A stretch of 64,000 nucleotides of DNA from Engelhardtia mirabilis (GTDB lineage: Bacteria > Planctomycetota > UBA1135 > GCA-002686595). The DNA lies in NCBI GenBank assembly GCA_007751255.1, contig CP036296.1, positions 1,922,001-1,986,000 on the forward strand, in the 5' to 3' direction. This document shows positions 43,816-53,169 of this stretch, piece by piece (positions within the stretch are counted from its first letter, which is position 1; each line of letters begins with the position of its first letter). A program made the position numbers and the translations under genes. The notes under the pieces were generated by a model that saw nothing but the letters and a program-made list of their open reading frames with translations, was not told the origin of the DNA and made no database searches.

Positions 43816-45753
43816 TCAGCGGGCGCGCGCGTCGATCGCCGCTTGCACTCGCTCGCGGTTGCTTTCGAGCCAATCGAGCCAGAAGGCCGCGTCCTGACCC
43901 TCGTCGTAGTCGACGCCGGTCAGGGGCGAGAGGGCCAGGTAGCCCAGCAGGTAGCGCGTGCGCGAATCGTCGTGGCGAGAGAGGAAATCGACCAGGTCGG
44001 GAACCACTCGCGGGTCGCCGATGTCGCCGATGGCCTCGAACAGCTCGTCCTCGCGCAGCCAACGCCCGGGATCGCGCTGCAGGCGCAGGGTCAGCTCCTG
44101 TGCGACCCAGTCCTGCCCGGACTGACCCAGGGCGTGGAGTGCGGGTTCGAGCAAGGGCTGTTCGTCGTCGTCCTCGTCGGTGACACGATCGACGAGGGTC
44201 AGCACGTGGGAGCGCAGGAAGGCCTCATCCGGCTCGGTGACCGCGATCCAGCGCAGGGCGAGATCGATCCGCTCGGGGTCGTCGCCGTGAAGGCTGCGGG
44301 CCAGGAGGTCTTGGAGGCCCGCCTCGCGCAGGGCGGCGGGCAAGTCGATGCCCGCCGCGGCGCCGATGCGCGGGTCGGGCTCGTCGACGCGGTCGAGCTC
44401 CTGGGCCAACACGTCGGGTGACAGCGCGGACAGTCGGGTGACGAGCTCGTCGATGCCCTCGCGCAGGACGTCGGCCAGGGGGCGACCGGCCGTGCGCTCG
44501 CGCCAGGACGGATAGCGGCCCGGATCGAGGGAGAAGTCGACGAAGGCGTAGGCTTGGAGGTAGTCCCAAGCCCAACCCTGCACCGCCAGGGACGGGTCGT
44601 TCGCGGCCAGGTCCAGGATCTCGAGGGCGTAGGGCTCGCCGCCGTGGAAGACGAAGGACTTCAGCACCTGTTGGCGGTGGTCGACGCTGGGCAGGCGGTG
44701 GTAGATGGCGCGCATCAGCGCGAGAGCCTCCGAGTCGGGCAGGGCCGCGACGCGGTCGCCCAGGGGCACGATCTGACGCCAACCCTCGGCGGCCGTGAAG
44801 CGCGCCAGCCACTGGTCGGCGGTGAGCCCGCCGTAGAGCGCCTCGTCGGGATCGACCGCAGCGGAGTCGCCTCCCGTCGCGTCGGGTAGGGGCGCGCGCA
44901 TGTCGATCGACGTGATCGTTCTGTCGCCCGCGGTCGACTGGGTCCGGCTCGACGCGAGGGCGGGCGCAGCGGCGGCGGCCTCGATCGGGCCTTCCGCGCG
45001 GGGCGCATCCCAGGGACCCAAGGTCACCACCAGACCTGCGATCGCCGTCAACGATGCGGCGGCGGCCAAGGACTTCCAGGCCAGGGCGGCGCCCACGCTC
45101 GCCGGCGCCGTGATCGTCGCGCCGCCGTCGCCGGCGATCTGCAGGACCTCGGCGCGCAGGCTCTCGAGACCCCGCGCCCGGTTGGTCGTCAGGGCGCCGC
45201 CCAGGGACGCGCCGACCGGGAGGGCCCGGCGCAGGAGCTTCAGCCCGCGGTGGATTCGCACGTGCACGGCCCCGGCCGAGAGGCCCAGGCCCTGGGCGAT
45301 CTCCTGGGCCGAGGCCCCCTCGGTCAGGTAGCGGCGCAGGGTGGTCGCGTAGGTCTCCGGGAGCTCGTCGACGCGCTGCTCCACCAGGCTCCGCAGCTCG
45401 GCGTCCGCGGCCAGGTCGGCCGGGTCGGCCACCTCGCGCTCGGGCAGGCGCGCCGCCAACCGCTGCGGGTCGGGGGTCCGCCCCGCGCGCTCCCGAGCAC
45501 GCCTGGCGTGGATCGCCAGCACCCCGAGCAGCCAGGGCATCACGGCCCGCTCGCCGTCGTGCTCGCCGGCCTTCTCGATCGCCGTCTCGAAGGTCGCCTG
45601 CACGGCGTCCTCGGCCTCGGCCTCGTCCCCGCACAGGTGGCGACCCACCCGCATCAACTCCGGCGCGGCCAGGTCGAAGACGGTGGCCAGAGCGCGCACG
45701 TCGCCCGTCCTGGCGTAGCGGCGAAAGTGTCGGTCGAGCTTGGAGAGTCCCAT
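43816..45753 (-). CDS. ECF sigma factor fused through a membrane helix to a HEAT-like domain
   Basis: A 645-residue protein. Residues 1-175 are a complete ECF sigma factor: region 2 with LMRVGRHLCGDEAEAEDAVQ and region 4 with ELPETYATTLRRYLTEGASA, then AQEIAQGLGLSAGAVHVRIH. A hydrophobic segment follows (about 222-245, AWKSLAAAASLTAIAGLVVTL), then a C-terminal domain of about 370 residues made of helical HEAT-like repeats (GDIGDPRVVPDLVDFLSRH). If the helix spans the membrane the repeat domain lies outside, so the sigma factor would be tethered and sensory. C-terminal extensions on ECF factors are known in planctomycetes. No cognate promoter is visible. Confidence 0.85.
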   Translation of the reverse strand: MGLSKLDRHFRRYARTGDVRALATVFDLAAPELMRVGRHLCGDEAEAEDAVQATFETAIEKAGEHDGERAVMPWLLGVLAIHARRARERAGRTPDPQRLAARLPEREVADPADLAADAELRSLVEQRVDELPETYATTLRRYLTEGASAQEIAQGLGLSAGAVHVRIHRGLKLLRRALPVGASLGGALTTNRARGLESLRAEVLQIAGDGGATITAPASVGAALAWKSLAAAASLTAIAGLVVTLGPWDAPRAEGPIEAAAAAPALASSRTQSTAGDRTITSIDMRAPLPDATGGDSAAVDPDEALYGGLTADQWLARFTAAEGWRQIVPLGDRVAALPDSEALALMRAIYHRLPSVDHRQQVLKSFVFHGGEPYALEILDLAANDPSLAVQGWAWDYLQAYAFVDFSLDPGRYPSWRERTAGRPLADVLREGIDELVTRLSALSPDVLAQELDRVDEPDPRIGAAAGIDLPAALREAGLQDLLARSLHGDDPERIDLALRWIAVTEPDEAFLRSHVLTLVDRVTDEDDDEQPLLEPALHALGQSGQDWVAQELTLRLQRDPGRWLREDELFEAIGDIGDPRVVPDLVDFLSRHDDSRTRYLLGYLALSPLTGVDYDEGQDAAFWLDWLESNRERVQAAIDARAR

Positions 45754-45863
45754 GGCAGCCCTACTCCCGACGGAGCGGGCGGGACTTACCGGGATTCTGG
45801 CCGAAAATGCGCAGGGCGAGGCCGCCGGGTCCGGTCCAACCGGGATCCGGCGGCCTCGCGCAT

Positions 45864-47255
45864 TCAGCGGACGGGGGCCTGGGGCCCGCCGATGCCGACG
45901 CTGAACCCGATCGAGGCGATCAGGTCCGAGTCGCCCTCGAAGCTGGTCTCGAAGTCCGAGCCGAAGCTGGCCACCAGGGCGTACCCCTCGGAGACCTGGA
46001 ACTCGAGCACCGCCGCCCAGCGCTCGGTCTCGTCGTCGCCGCCGAGGTTCCGCAGCAGGTACTCGGTCGAGAGGTTGATGTCCTCGCGCACGCGCCAGAT
46101 CGCGCGAGCACCCACGTCGAGGAACTCGTCGTTCCGATCGTCGATGCCGTCCCAGATGTAGCGGGCCACGCCAAGGAACGTGAGGGAGCTGGCAACCCGA
46201 CCACCACCGCTGCCTTTCGTCGATGGGGTGTAGCCCGCCGTGAGCCAGCCGGCCGTCCGCGTGAACTCCCCGTCGCCCGCGTCCCCGTCCACGAAGTCGA
46301 CCGCGCCCGCCGACGCGAGCTCGACGGTCCAGCCGTAGCGTTCCTTGTCGAGCTCCCTCAGAGCCGTGGCCGCTCGGTCGACTTCGGCCTCGGCGCGGGC
46401 CCGAGAGCCGGCGAGATCATCGGGATCGAGGCCATTGCCCCTTAGCTCCGTCACGATCTTCGCCTCAGCCACCTCCTTGTCGGCCAGGTCGCGGAGGCTC
46501 GAGGACAGATCTCGTTCGAGCGCGTCGAGTTGAGCCGTGAGTCTGGCGCGTTGCGCCCAGAGTTCCTCGCCGACGGTCGCGGCCCCCGCGATCTGCCGGG
46601 CAACTTGCTCCAGTTGCGCGCGCAAGTTGGCGAGGGGGTCGGACATGGAGGCGATGAGCGTGACGACCGCCTCCTTCTCCGCCCGGAGATCAGCCAAGTC
46701 CGAGGACAACAGCACGTCGACCTGTGCATCACGGAGCCCTTCAACCTGCTTCTCGAAGGCTCCGAACCCTTCAGACACCTGCTTGCATGGCGTCCCGTCC
46801 ATGAGGAGCAGCCGCGTTCCTAGTCCCAGCCTGGTTCCCCGCTCGTTCGGCGCCGAAGCTCGCGCCGCGATCTCGGTCGTCGCGATCGAGATCGAGAAGG
46901 TCTGGATCGCTGTCTCCCAGGGGTCTCGCTCGTATCGCTCCTTGTAAGTCAGCTCCTTGTGATCGAACCACCAGTAGGGCGAGAACTCGAGCGCGAGGTC
47001 GGTCGGAACGTCGCGCGTGCCGGCGTCGAGGGACGAGACGATCGACGTGAAGAAGTCCCTCGGAGCGATCGGTCGGTCGATGTTGGTGGGCGCGACACCG
47101 AGCAGGGTGAAGGCCGGGGACGAGGGGACGCGGAAGGGCTCCAGGTCGATCGGCTTCTCATCCTGGACGGCCCGGACCGGCGCAGCGATGGACGTCGCAG
47201 CGATCAGGGTCACCACAAGGAGGCCGCACGAGCGGGCACGGATTCGGAACTGCAT
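45864..47255 (-). CDS. Exported coiled-coil protein with possible beta-barrel end
   Basis: I do not recognise this 463-residue protein. A signal peptide ends near SIAAPVRAVQ. A globular part then follows with FSPYWWFDHKELTYKERYER, and a long coiled coil from about 200 to 310 (QLEQVARQIAGAATVGEELW, LTAQLDALERDLSSSLRDLA). The last 130 residues have alternating strands (TAGWLTAGYTPS, ALVASFGSDFETSFEGDSDL) and end in GPQAPVR, like a small outer-membrane barrel or surface layer. It shares a transcript with the small gene just upstream. Base composition is visibly less GC-rich than its neighbours. Confidence 0.65.
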   Translation of the reverse strand: MQFRIRARSCGLLVVTLIAATSIAAPVRAVQDEKPIDLEPFRVPSSPAFTLLGVAPTNIDRPIAPRDFFTSIVSSLDAGTRDVPTDLALEFSPYWWFDHKELTYKERYERDPWETAIQTFSISIATTEIAARASAPNERGTRLGLGTRLLLMDGTPCKQVSEGFGAFEKQVEGLRDAQVDVLLSSDLADLRAEKEAVVTLIASMSDPLANLRAQLEQVARQIAGAATVGEELWAQRARLTAQLDALERDLSSSLRDLADKEVAEAKIVTELRGNGLDPDDLAGSRARAEAEVDRAATALRELDKERYGWTVELASAGAVDFVDGDAGDGEFTRTAGWLTAGYTPSTKGSGGGRVASSLTFLGVARYIWDGIDDRNDEFLDVGARAIWRVREDINLSTEYLLRNLGGDDETERWAAVLEFQVSEGYALVASFGSDFETSFEGDSDLIASIGFSVGIGGPQAPVR

Positions 47256-47260
47256 CGCGC

Positions 47261-47608
47261 TCAGCCCTTCAGGTTGAAGATCGCCCGGAAGAGCATCGAG
47301 TCACCATCGTTCTCGACCACTCCGGTGGAGACGAAGGTCTGGTCCTGGGCGCCGCCAGCCAGCTTGTAGGTGACCGTCAAGCGGTTGGTCTCGTCCCGCA
47401 CGTCGGTGACGACCGACTTGACCCGGACCTTCTTGCCCTTCAGCGAGCCAGGCTTGCCGAGCTCCAGGTCGCCGATGTCGCCGCGGCACTTCTCGGCCGA
47501 GTTGAGACGCACCAGAGAGGTGCCGAACTGGCCGTTTCCAATGGTGACGGTCAGTAGAACGGGTTCGGCGCCGAGCTGATAGTCGGCCTCCAGAGCTGCC
47601 TCGCGCAT
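47261..47608 (-). CDS. Small beta-rich protein of unknown function
   Basis: A 115-residue protein that I do not recognise. It looks like one compact beta-rich domain (DYQLGAEPVLLTVTIGNGQF, VRVKSVVTDVRDETNRLTVT) with no signal. It has the strongest Shine-Dalgarno of the region, GGAGG a few bases before the ATG, which decides the start. It lies five bases before the coiled-coil exported protein in the same direction. The pairing of a high-expression small protein with a secreted partner suggests one functional unit of unknown purpose. Confidence 0.62.
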   Translation of the reverse strand: MREAALEADYQLGAEPVLLTVTIGNGQFGTSLVRLNSAEKCRGDIGDLELGKPGSLKGKKVRVKSVVTDVRDETNRLTVTYKLAGGAQDQTFVSTGVVENDGDSMLFRAIFNLKG

Positions 47609-48029
47609 GATTCTCCTCCGTATTCGGGGACGACGGGTACGAGTTGAAGAACGCAATCGAGCGGAGGCGCGGCGCTGTTTCTCGCCGAAATAATGATTCT
47701 CTGGCCCGCCGCCAGCGGTGCCAACGCACCACGGCGAAGCCGTTCGGAGCGGTCACCCTTGGTCCCAACCGGAGGGATCGAGGCAGCCCTGGGCCGGCCC
47801 GGGGTGATGGCGCGCATCGGAGCGGTCGAGTCCTACCGCTGCCGGGCGCTCTTCGGACCGGGTCGTTCCACCTGCGCCGGGAGTCCCAGGCTCTCGCACT
47901 CCTGCGGGAATCGCCAGATTCCCTGGGACAGCTCCGCGGCGTTGCGGTTCAGTCGCCTTGGATCGAACCGAGCCGACACCAGCCCCTGCCGAGCTCGCAG
48001 CCCGGCCCACCCCCGAAAGTCCATCCGGA
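47609..48029. other. Divergent intergenic region of about 420 bases
   Basis: This region separates the two-gene minus-strand unit from a plus-strand secreted protein and should carry both promoters. It includes an AT-richer patch around 47683-47697 (CGCCGAAATAATGATT). No operator, RNA gene or convincing promoter hexamers could be assigned. Confidence 0.5.
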
Positions 48030-49010
48030 ATGAAGACAGTGACATCTCGAGCATCGATAGGTCGATCCGACCAGCCACGATTCGGCCTGCGGTCGGTCGG
48101 GAGCGGGCTTCTACTCGGACTCGCCGTCGCGACCGGCGCGGGCGCGTCGGCGCAGGAGTTGCTCGTCAACGGCAACGCCGAAGTCGCGTCCCTGGCCGCT
48201 TGGAGCGCGACGCCGGAGGTCAAGATCGTCGCGGCCCAGGTCCAGACCGCGGGTACGGTGACTCCCTTCGAGGGCGCCCTCTTCTTCACCTTCGCCGGGA
48301 AGGCCAGTGGGTCGGCGTCGATGGTCCAGGGCGGTACGACGGGCCTCTCCGCGGGTGCGCTGTTCGTGCTGCGCGGGCGCGTTCAAGTCGAGTTCGGAGA
48401 CCTGGCCGAGGCGCGGGTGCGCTTCTTCCAGGGCGCTGCGCTGCTCGGCTCGGCGACCACCGGGCCGATGAACCCGGCCACCGGCCTGTGGGACACGTTC
48501 GAGCTGCCGGCCGTGGTCCCCCTCGGAAGCGATCGCTGGGAGGTCGAGCTGCGCGGCACGCTCGTGACGGGCACCTTCGTCAACGTGTTCTACGACCTGC
48601 TCTCGCTCTCCGCCTGCAACGCCAGTGTCGCGGCCGCCGAGGTCGTGCGCCTGGGCTCGCCGCCGAACCCGAGCGCGCTGCTCCCCGGCTTGACTTCGGC
48701 GCCCGTGCTCGGCGCGACGTGGGACCCGGTGATCTCGCATGCCTCGTTCGCGCCCAACGCGACGCTGGACCTGCTCTGCGTCACACCCGGACCGACCAAT
48801 GTGTCGCTGCCCGGGCTCGGCACACTGCTCTGCAACACCGCACAGATCCTGATCCTCCAACCGGTGCCGGCCGGCCAGCCGTTCCAAGTGCCGGTACCGG
48901 CGAGTTGCGGTCTCGTGGGAGTCGGGCTGTACACGCAAGGGGCCTCGGTGGACGCGAACGGCGTCATCTCTTTGACCAACGCGCTCGACATCACGCTCGG
49001 GACGTTCTGA
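48030..49010 (+). CDS. Secreted beta protein with recurrent C-terminal domain
   Basis: A 326-residue exported protein. The signal peptide ends near GAGASAQ. Residues about 40-190 form a jelly-roll-like domain (ELLVNGNAEVASLAAWSATP; LFVLRGRVQVEFGDLAEARV), like carbohydrate-binding modules. The last 120 residues are a small beta domain that ends GLYTQGASVDANGVISLTNA and closes other secreted proteins in the window as well. The start is the Met before the signal. A cell-surface role is likely; substrate unknown. Confidence 0.7.
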   Translation: MKTVTSRASIGRSDQPRFGLRSVGSGLLLGLAVATGAGASAQELLVNGNAEVASLAAWSATPEVKIVAAQVQTAGTVTPFEGALFFTFAGKASGSASMVQGGTTGLSAGALFVLRGRVQVEFGDLAEARVRFFQGAALLGSATTGPMNPATGLWDTFELPAVVPLGSDRWEVELRGTLVTGTFVNVFYDLLSLSACNASVAAAEVVRLGSPPNPSALLPGLTSAPVLGATWDPVISHASFAPNATLDLLCVTPGPTNVSLPGLGTLLCNTAQILILQPVPAGQPFQVPVPASCGLVGVGLYTQGASVDANGVISLTNALDITLGTF

Positions 49011-49068
49011 TCGCGCCGCCCCGTGCCACCCCGGTGTCGTGGGGGGGGCACGGAGCGGGCGCTGTCGA

Positions 49069-51264
49069 TCAGGGCAGGTACTCGACCTGCAACGCGTTGC
49101 TGAAGGCCACGAGCACCTCGGCCGAGTAGTTCAGCACGATCGCCTGGGCGTAGACCGTGGCCGGACCGATGCCACCCTGGAGCGGGCCGAGGGTGACCAC
49201 ACCATCGAGGTCGGTCAGGCCCAAGACAAGTACCTGCGGTGGGCTCGGTACCAGGTTCCCGCCGAACAGCGGCGTGGGGTTGGCAGCCGTGCCCACCGCG
49301 AGCCAGGCCAGGGTCGACGCGGGCGCGCCCGCCACAGTCAGCGTCGCCGTCCCGCCGGTCGCGAGCTGGTCGCCGCAGATGGTGAGGGTCAACTCACCGG
49401 GGCCGGCGAATCCGAGCGACGTCTGGCATGTGGCGATCTCGAAGGGTTCGCTGCTGTGGGCGAAGAACGGATCGCCAGGGAAGACGCGCACGACGGCGTT
49501 CTGGGTCGTCGGCCCGGTGACCGTCCAGTTGTACGAGCCCGTGTTGGGCGCCTGCAGGACGATGTCCTCCCACGGACCTCCGTCACGCGAGACCTGGATG
49601 GCCTGCGCGGTGGAGAACTGGGTGGGGACCCACTTGACGGTGTGGACCTGCCCCACGATCCAGGTCTCACCCAGGGCGGGGGCGGTGACGACGCCTGCCG
49701 GCGTACTCGTCTGGGCGAAGGTGGTGACGTCGATCTCGTCGCAGCAGTCGGTGACCTTCAAGCGGTAGGTCTTGGTCAGGTTCTGGTGCGGGGAGGTCGT
49801 GAGGGTCGAGTCGGTCGACAGGATCGGACCCAGGGCTCCGCCGAAGTCGGTCAGGATCTCGCGCCACTCGTAGAGCAGCGGTCCGCCCTCGGGATCCGCG
49901 CTGGCCGATCCGTCGAGGATCTTCGGATCGAACGGCGGAACCACGGCTTCGCCCGTGATCGAGGCCACCGGCGGCAGATTCTGACTGCAATCGCAGGGCA
50001 GTACCGTGGACGGTGCCAATGTCACGAGTCGCGTCGTGGACGCGAAGTTCTCACAGACCGTCTTGCGCTGCCAGGTGATGAAGACCGAGCCGTCGCCCAG
50101 GATCAGGGGCGTGCGCCCGGTGATGCACTGCCCAGAAATCGGGTTGAAGATGAACTTGATGGCGCCGCTGACCGGCGAGAAGCCGATCACCTTGTCGTCC
50201 CCGGTCCAGGTGTAGAGCGTGTCATCGGCCCCGGCTACCGGAACACTCCACTCGTCGAAGCCCGTCGGGAAGGGGATCGAGCTGACGAGCTGACCGGTGG
50301 GCGAAACGCGATAGAGCTTGTTCCAGAAGGCGACCACGTCCCCGTTGGCTAGCAGCACCGGCGAGGCCACGGCGTTGGCGACGGAGTAGATGCCGAAGGG
50401 GCCGCCGAAGGGCACGCTCCAGACCACCGCGCCGGTGTCGGCGTCGAAGGCCACGAGCAGCGCCTGGGTCGGCGCGACGGGCCCGCCCTTCGTGGCGCAG
50501 ACGATGACCAGGTCACCGTGGATCAGGGGCGGACTGACCACGCGCTCGAAGGCGCCACCGGGTACCGACCACAGGATCGCGCCGCTGTTCGGGTCGATGC
50601 GTCGCAGGCGCTGGTCGCCGCCGGTCTGGTACAGCCTGCCGTCGGTCGACAGGGACATGGGCATGGCCGTGGGCTGGCCCGCCACCGTGGAGTTCCACAG
50701 CAGGTTGCCCGCCGGGTCGAGGGCGAAGCGCACCGAGCTCTCGAGCACCGGCGACTGGCTGGTGTAGACGTTGGACGAGCCGTAGATCGTGCCGTCGGGG
50801 GCGACGGTGACGGGGGCCCGCGGACCGCCGGGGGTGGGCAGGGTGAAGGTCCAGTCGAGGGTCCCGTCGGGCTGGTAGGCGCGCACGTAGCCCGGGGTGA
50901 CCGTGTCGCCCAGGGATCCGCTGGCCACGTACAGGCGGCCATCGGGGCCGACCGTGGTGAACTTGCCGGCGTTCGGGACCGACCACAGCTGGGCACCCGA
51001 CGCCGGATCGATGGCTCGCAGGATCGAGAAGGTGTTCAGGTAGACGGTGCCGTCTGCGCCGACCACCGGCTCACTGTCGAGCGCGGTGCCGCCGCCGATG
51101 GTGAGCTCCGGGTAGAGGACATCGGAGGTTTGGGAGGCGATCACCGGGCTGCGCCCGGTGCGTTGGTTGTCGTGCCGAACCGTCGGCCAGGGCGAGGTCT
51201 GGGCCAGGGCCGCGGAGGCGGCCAAGGGGATCAGCAAGGCGGAGGAGAGGGTCGCTCGAAGCAT
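49069..51264 (-). CDS. Secreted PQQ-like beta-propeller protein with PKD-type and C-terminal domains
   Basis: A 731-residue secreted protein. The signal peptide ends ASAALAQ. Residues about 25-420 are beta-propeller repeats of the PQQ/outer-membrane-assembly type, shown by WPTVRHDNQRTGRSPV, AIDPASGAQLWSVPNAGKF, and repeated phrases ending in LLWN, ILWSVP or VVWSVP. A PKD-like segment follows (LDGSASADPEGGPLLYEWRE). The end is the shared small beta domain (VYAQAIVLNYSAEVLVAFSN). There is no PQQ dehydrogenase active site, so it is probably a binding or scaffold protein. The start was set at the Met before the signal rather than a distant upstream one. Confidence 0.8.
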   Translation of the reverse strand: MLRATLSSALLIPLAASAALAQTSPWPTVRHDNQRTGRSPVIASQTSDVLYPELTIGGGTALDSEPVVGADGTVYLNTFSILRAIDPASGAQLWSVPNAGKFTTVGPDGRLYVASGSLGDTVTPGYVRAYQPDGTLDWTFTLPTPGGPRAPVTVAPDGTIYGSSNVYTSQSPVLESSVRFALDPAGNLLWNSTVAGQPTAMPMSLSTDGRLYQTGGDQRLRRIDPNSGAILWSVPGGAFERVVSPPLIHGDLVIVCATKGGPVAPTQALLVAFDADTGAVVWSVPFGGPFGIYSVANAVASPVLLANGDVVAFWNKLYRVSPTGQLVSSIPFPTGFDEWSVPVAGADDTLYTWTGDDKVIGFSPVSGAIKFIFNPISGQCITGRTPLILGDGSVFITWQRKTVCENFASTTRLVTLAPSTVLPCDCSQNLPPVASITGEAVVPPFDPKILDGSASADPEGGPLLYEWREILTDFGGALGPILSTDSTLTTSPHQNLTKTYRLKVTDCCDEIDVTTFAQTSTPAGVVTAPALGETWIVGQVHTVKWVPTQFSTAQAIQVSRDGGPWEDIVLQAPNTGSYNWTVTGPTTQNAVVRVFPGDPFFAHSSEPFEIATCQTSLGFAGPGELTLTICGDQLATGGTATLTVAGAPASTLAWLAVGTAANPTPLFGGNLVPSPPQVLVLGLTDLDGVVTLGPLQGGIGPATVYAQAIVLNYSAEVLVAFSNALQVEYLP

Positions 51265-51498
51265 GGGATGAATGGGGTGGGGGTCAGCCGTGGTTCCCCA
51301 GCCGGGGCCACAGGTGCGTTGCGCCGGGGGCCCGTGCGCAAATGGCGTGCCCGCAGCAGCGGGGTGGACTGGGGACCGCAATCCCGTGCGGCGCTGCCTC
51401 GGCGGTCTGGATCGGGGACCCGGGTCCAGGACCTGGACCGGAAGTCGGCCCCGCAGGGTGGGTGGGAGGTCTCCCGCGCCGGGCGCCGCTGCCCCGGC

Positions 51499-53169
51499 TC
51501 AGGTCGGCAGGTCGCCCGGTTCCAGGCGCTCACCGGCCGCGAGGCGCGCGTGCACGTGCTCGAACACGCGCCGATCGAGCTCGCGCTGCTGGGGTGCGCG
51601 GCGCTCCAGCGAGCGCAGGGGCATGGCCACCCGTTGGTTGCCCTCGAGGGCCCCGGCGTTGCGGTCCAGGAAGGCCCAGTAGAGCCGCGTGACAGGGCAG
51701 TTCCGCTTGGGGTGGAAGGCGCAGTCACCGCAGTGGTCGCCCATGCGGTCGATGTAGGCCGCGCCTGACACGTAGGGCTTGGTGGTCATCAGCTCGCCCA
51801 CCGCGAAGGTGCCCATGCCCAGCACGTTGGGCTCGACGACCCAATCGTAGGCGTCGTCGTAGGCGACCCAGAACCAGTCGGTCAGCTCGCGGGGCGAGAT
51901 GCCCAGCAGGGTGCCCAGGTTCGCGAGCACCATCAGGCGCGTGATGTGGTGGCCGCTGCCCGTGCTCCAAACGGTCGCGACCTCGTGGTCCAAGCAGCGC
52001 AGGCCCGACTCGCTACCCCAGAAGGCGGGCGGGAGCTCGGCCGTGGTGTCGAGGGCGGAGGGCGCTGCGCCGCCGTCGAGGCCCTCGACCGCTTCGGACG
52101 ACTCCCAGGCGCGGCCGGACCAGCGCGACCAACCGCCGTCGCCGGGGGACCGGGCGATCGCTCCATCCATGCCGGTCGAGGTCCGCAGGCCGTCGGTGGC
52201 CTCGTGCACCTGGTGCACGAACTCGCGCCAGCCCAGCACCTGGCGAATGAAGCCCTCGGCGCTCTGCAGCGGCAGGTCCATGTCCAGCACGTCGTCCACC
52301 ACCTCGCGCGGCAGCAGTCGATGCAGGTGCAGGAGCGGAGCGATGCGGGTGTGGAACAGGTTGTTCGCCCGGGTCGACATGGCGTCCTGGAACGGGCCGA
52401 AGTGCTCCAGGCACTCGCGGCGCGCCCAGGTCCACAGGGCGCGGGCGTCGTCGCGCGTGGCCGGCAGGGTGTCGGCGTCGATCTCGCCCGGGTGGTGGGC
52501 GAACTCGCGCTCGACGAGCTCGAGCACCTCGCGCGTGACCGCGTCGGGCTGGAAGGTTGGAAGCGCGGGGGCGGGGGGCGCGCCGCTCCAGGTGCCGCGG
52601 TTGTCGGCGTCGAAGCTGTACTTGCCACCGACCGGCTTGCCGCGCTCGTCCATCAACACGCCGGTGCGCTGGCGGACCTCGCGGTAGAAGCGATCCATGC
52701 GCCACGGTGCGCCGCGTGGATGGGCGCGTTCCAGGTCGGCAGGCTCGGTCAGCCAGCCCTCGTGTGGCCGGAGCTCCAGCGCCCCGGTGTCCACCAGCGG
52801 CTGCAGGTCCGCGCGCAGCTCGCGCTCGGCGGGCCGCATGCAGACCAGCGGCCCCAGCTCCCGCGCCAGGGGGGCCAGGGCCGCGCGGTAGGGGCCCCGG
52901 GCCACCACGTGCCGGACAGCCACACCACGTTCGGCCTGCTCCAGAGCGAAGTGCCGCTGGTTGGCCAGGACCAGGGCCAGCTTGCGGCGGTGGTAGGGCC
53001 TCCGCGCCGCCTTCCAGGGACTCTCGACCAGGACGATGCCTGCGCGCTCGGGGCCCAGGGACGCCAGCGGGCCGATGCGATCGGTCAGTTGGTCGTAGGG
53101 GACGAAGACCCAGGTCCGACCCTCGGGGTCGGCGGAGCGGTCGTCGAGGGCCTCGCGGAACGCTCCCAT
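51499..53169 (-). CDS. FeS-type bacterial cryptochrome/photolyase
   Basis: A 556-residue protein of the prokaryotic (6-4) photolyase/FeS-BCP family, which uses FAD and a 4Fe-4S cluster. The N-terminal half reads WVFVPYDQLTDRIGPL; the FAD-binding half contains GWREFVHQVHEA and LMVLANLGTLLGISPRELTD. Four cysteines fit the cluster: C392 (GLRCLDHEV), C480, C483 and C491 (DHCGDCAFHPKRNCPVTRLY). The spacing between the last two is short compared with the best known members. The expected role is light-driven repair of (6-4) lesions or light sensing. Confidence 0.85.
   Translation of the reverse strand: MGAFREALDDRSADPEGRTWVFVPYDQLTDRIGPLASLGPERAGIVLVESPWKAARRPYHRRKLALVLANQRHFALEQAERGVAVRHVVARGPYRAALAPLARELGPLVCMRPAERELRADLQPLVDTGALELRPHEGWLTEPADLERAHPRGAPWRMDRFYREVRQRTGVLMDERGKPVGGKYSFDADNRGTWSGAPPAPALPTFQPDAVTREVLELVEREFAHHPGEIDADTLPATRDDARALWTWARRECLEHFGPFQDAMSTRANNLFHTRIAPLLHLHRLLPREVVDDVLDMDLPLQSAEGFIRQVLGWREFVHQVHEATDGLRTSTGMDGAIARSPGDGGWSRWSGRAWESSEAVEGLDGGAAPSALDTTAELPPAFWGSESGLRCLDHEVATVWSTGSGHHITRLMVLANLGTLLGISPRELTDWFWVAYDDAYDWVVEPNVLGMGTFAVGELMTTKPYVSGAAYIDRMGDHCGDCAFHPKRNCPVTRLYWAFLDRNAGALEGNQRVAMPLRSLERRAPQQRELDRRVFEHVHARLAAGERLEPGDLPT

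Noticed and set aside
41105-43897. Long plus-strand open frame opposite the TPR and alpha/beta-hydrolase genes
   Set aside because: Same antisense pattern, spanning two well-supported minus-strand genes and the gap between them.
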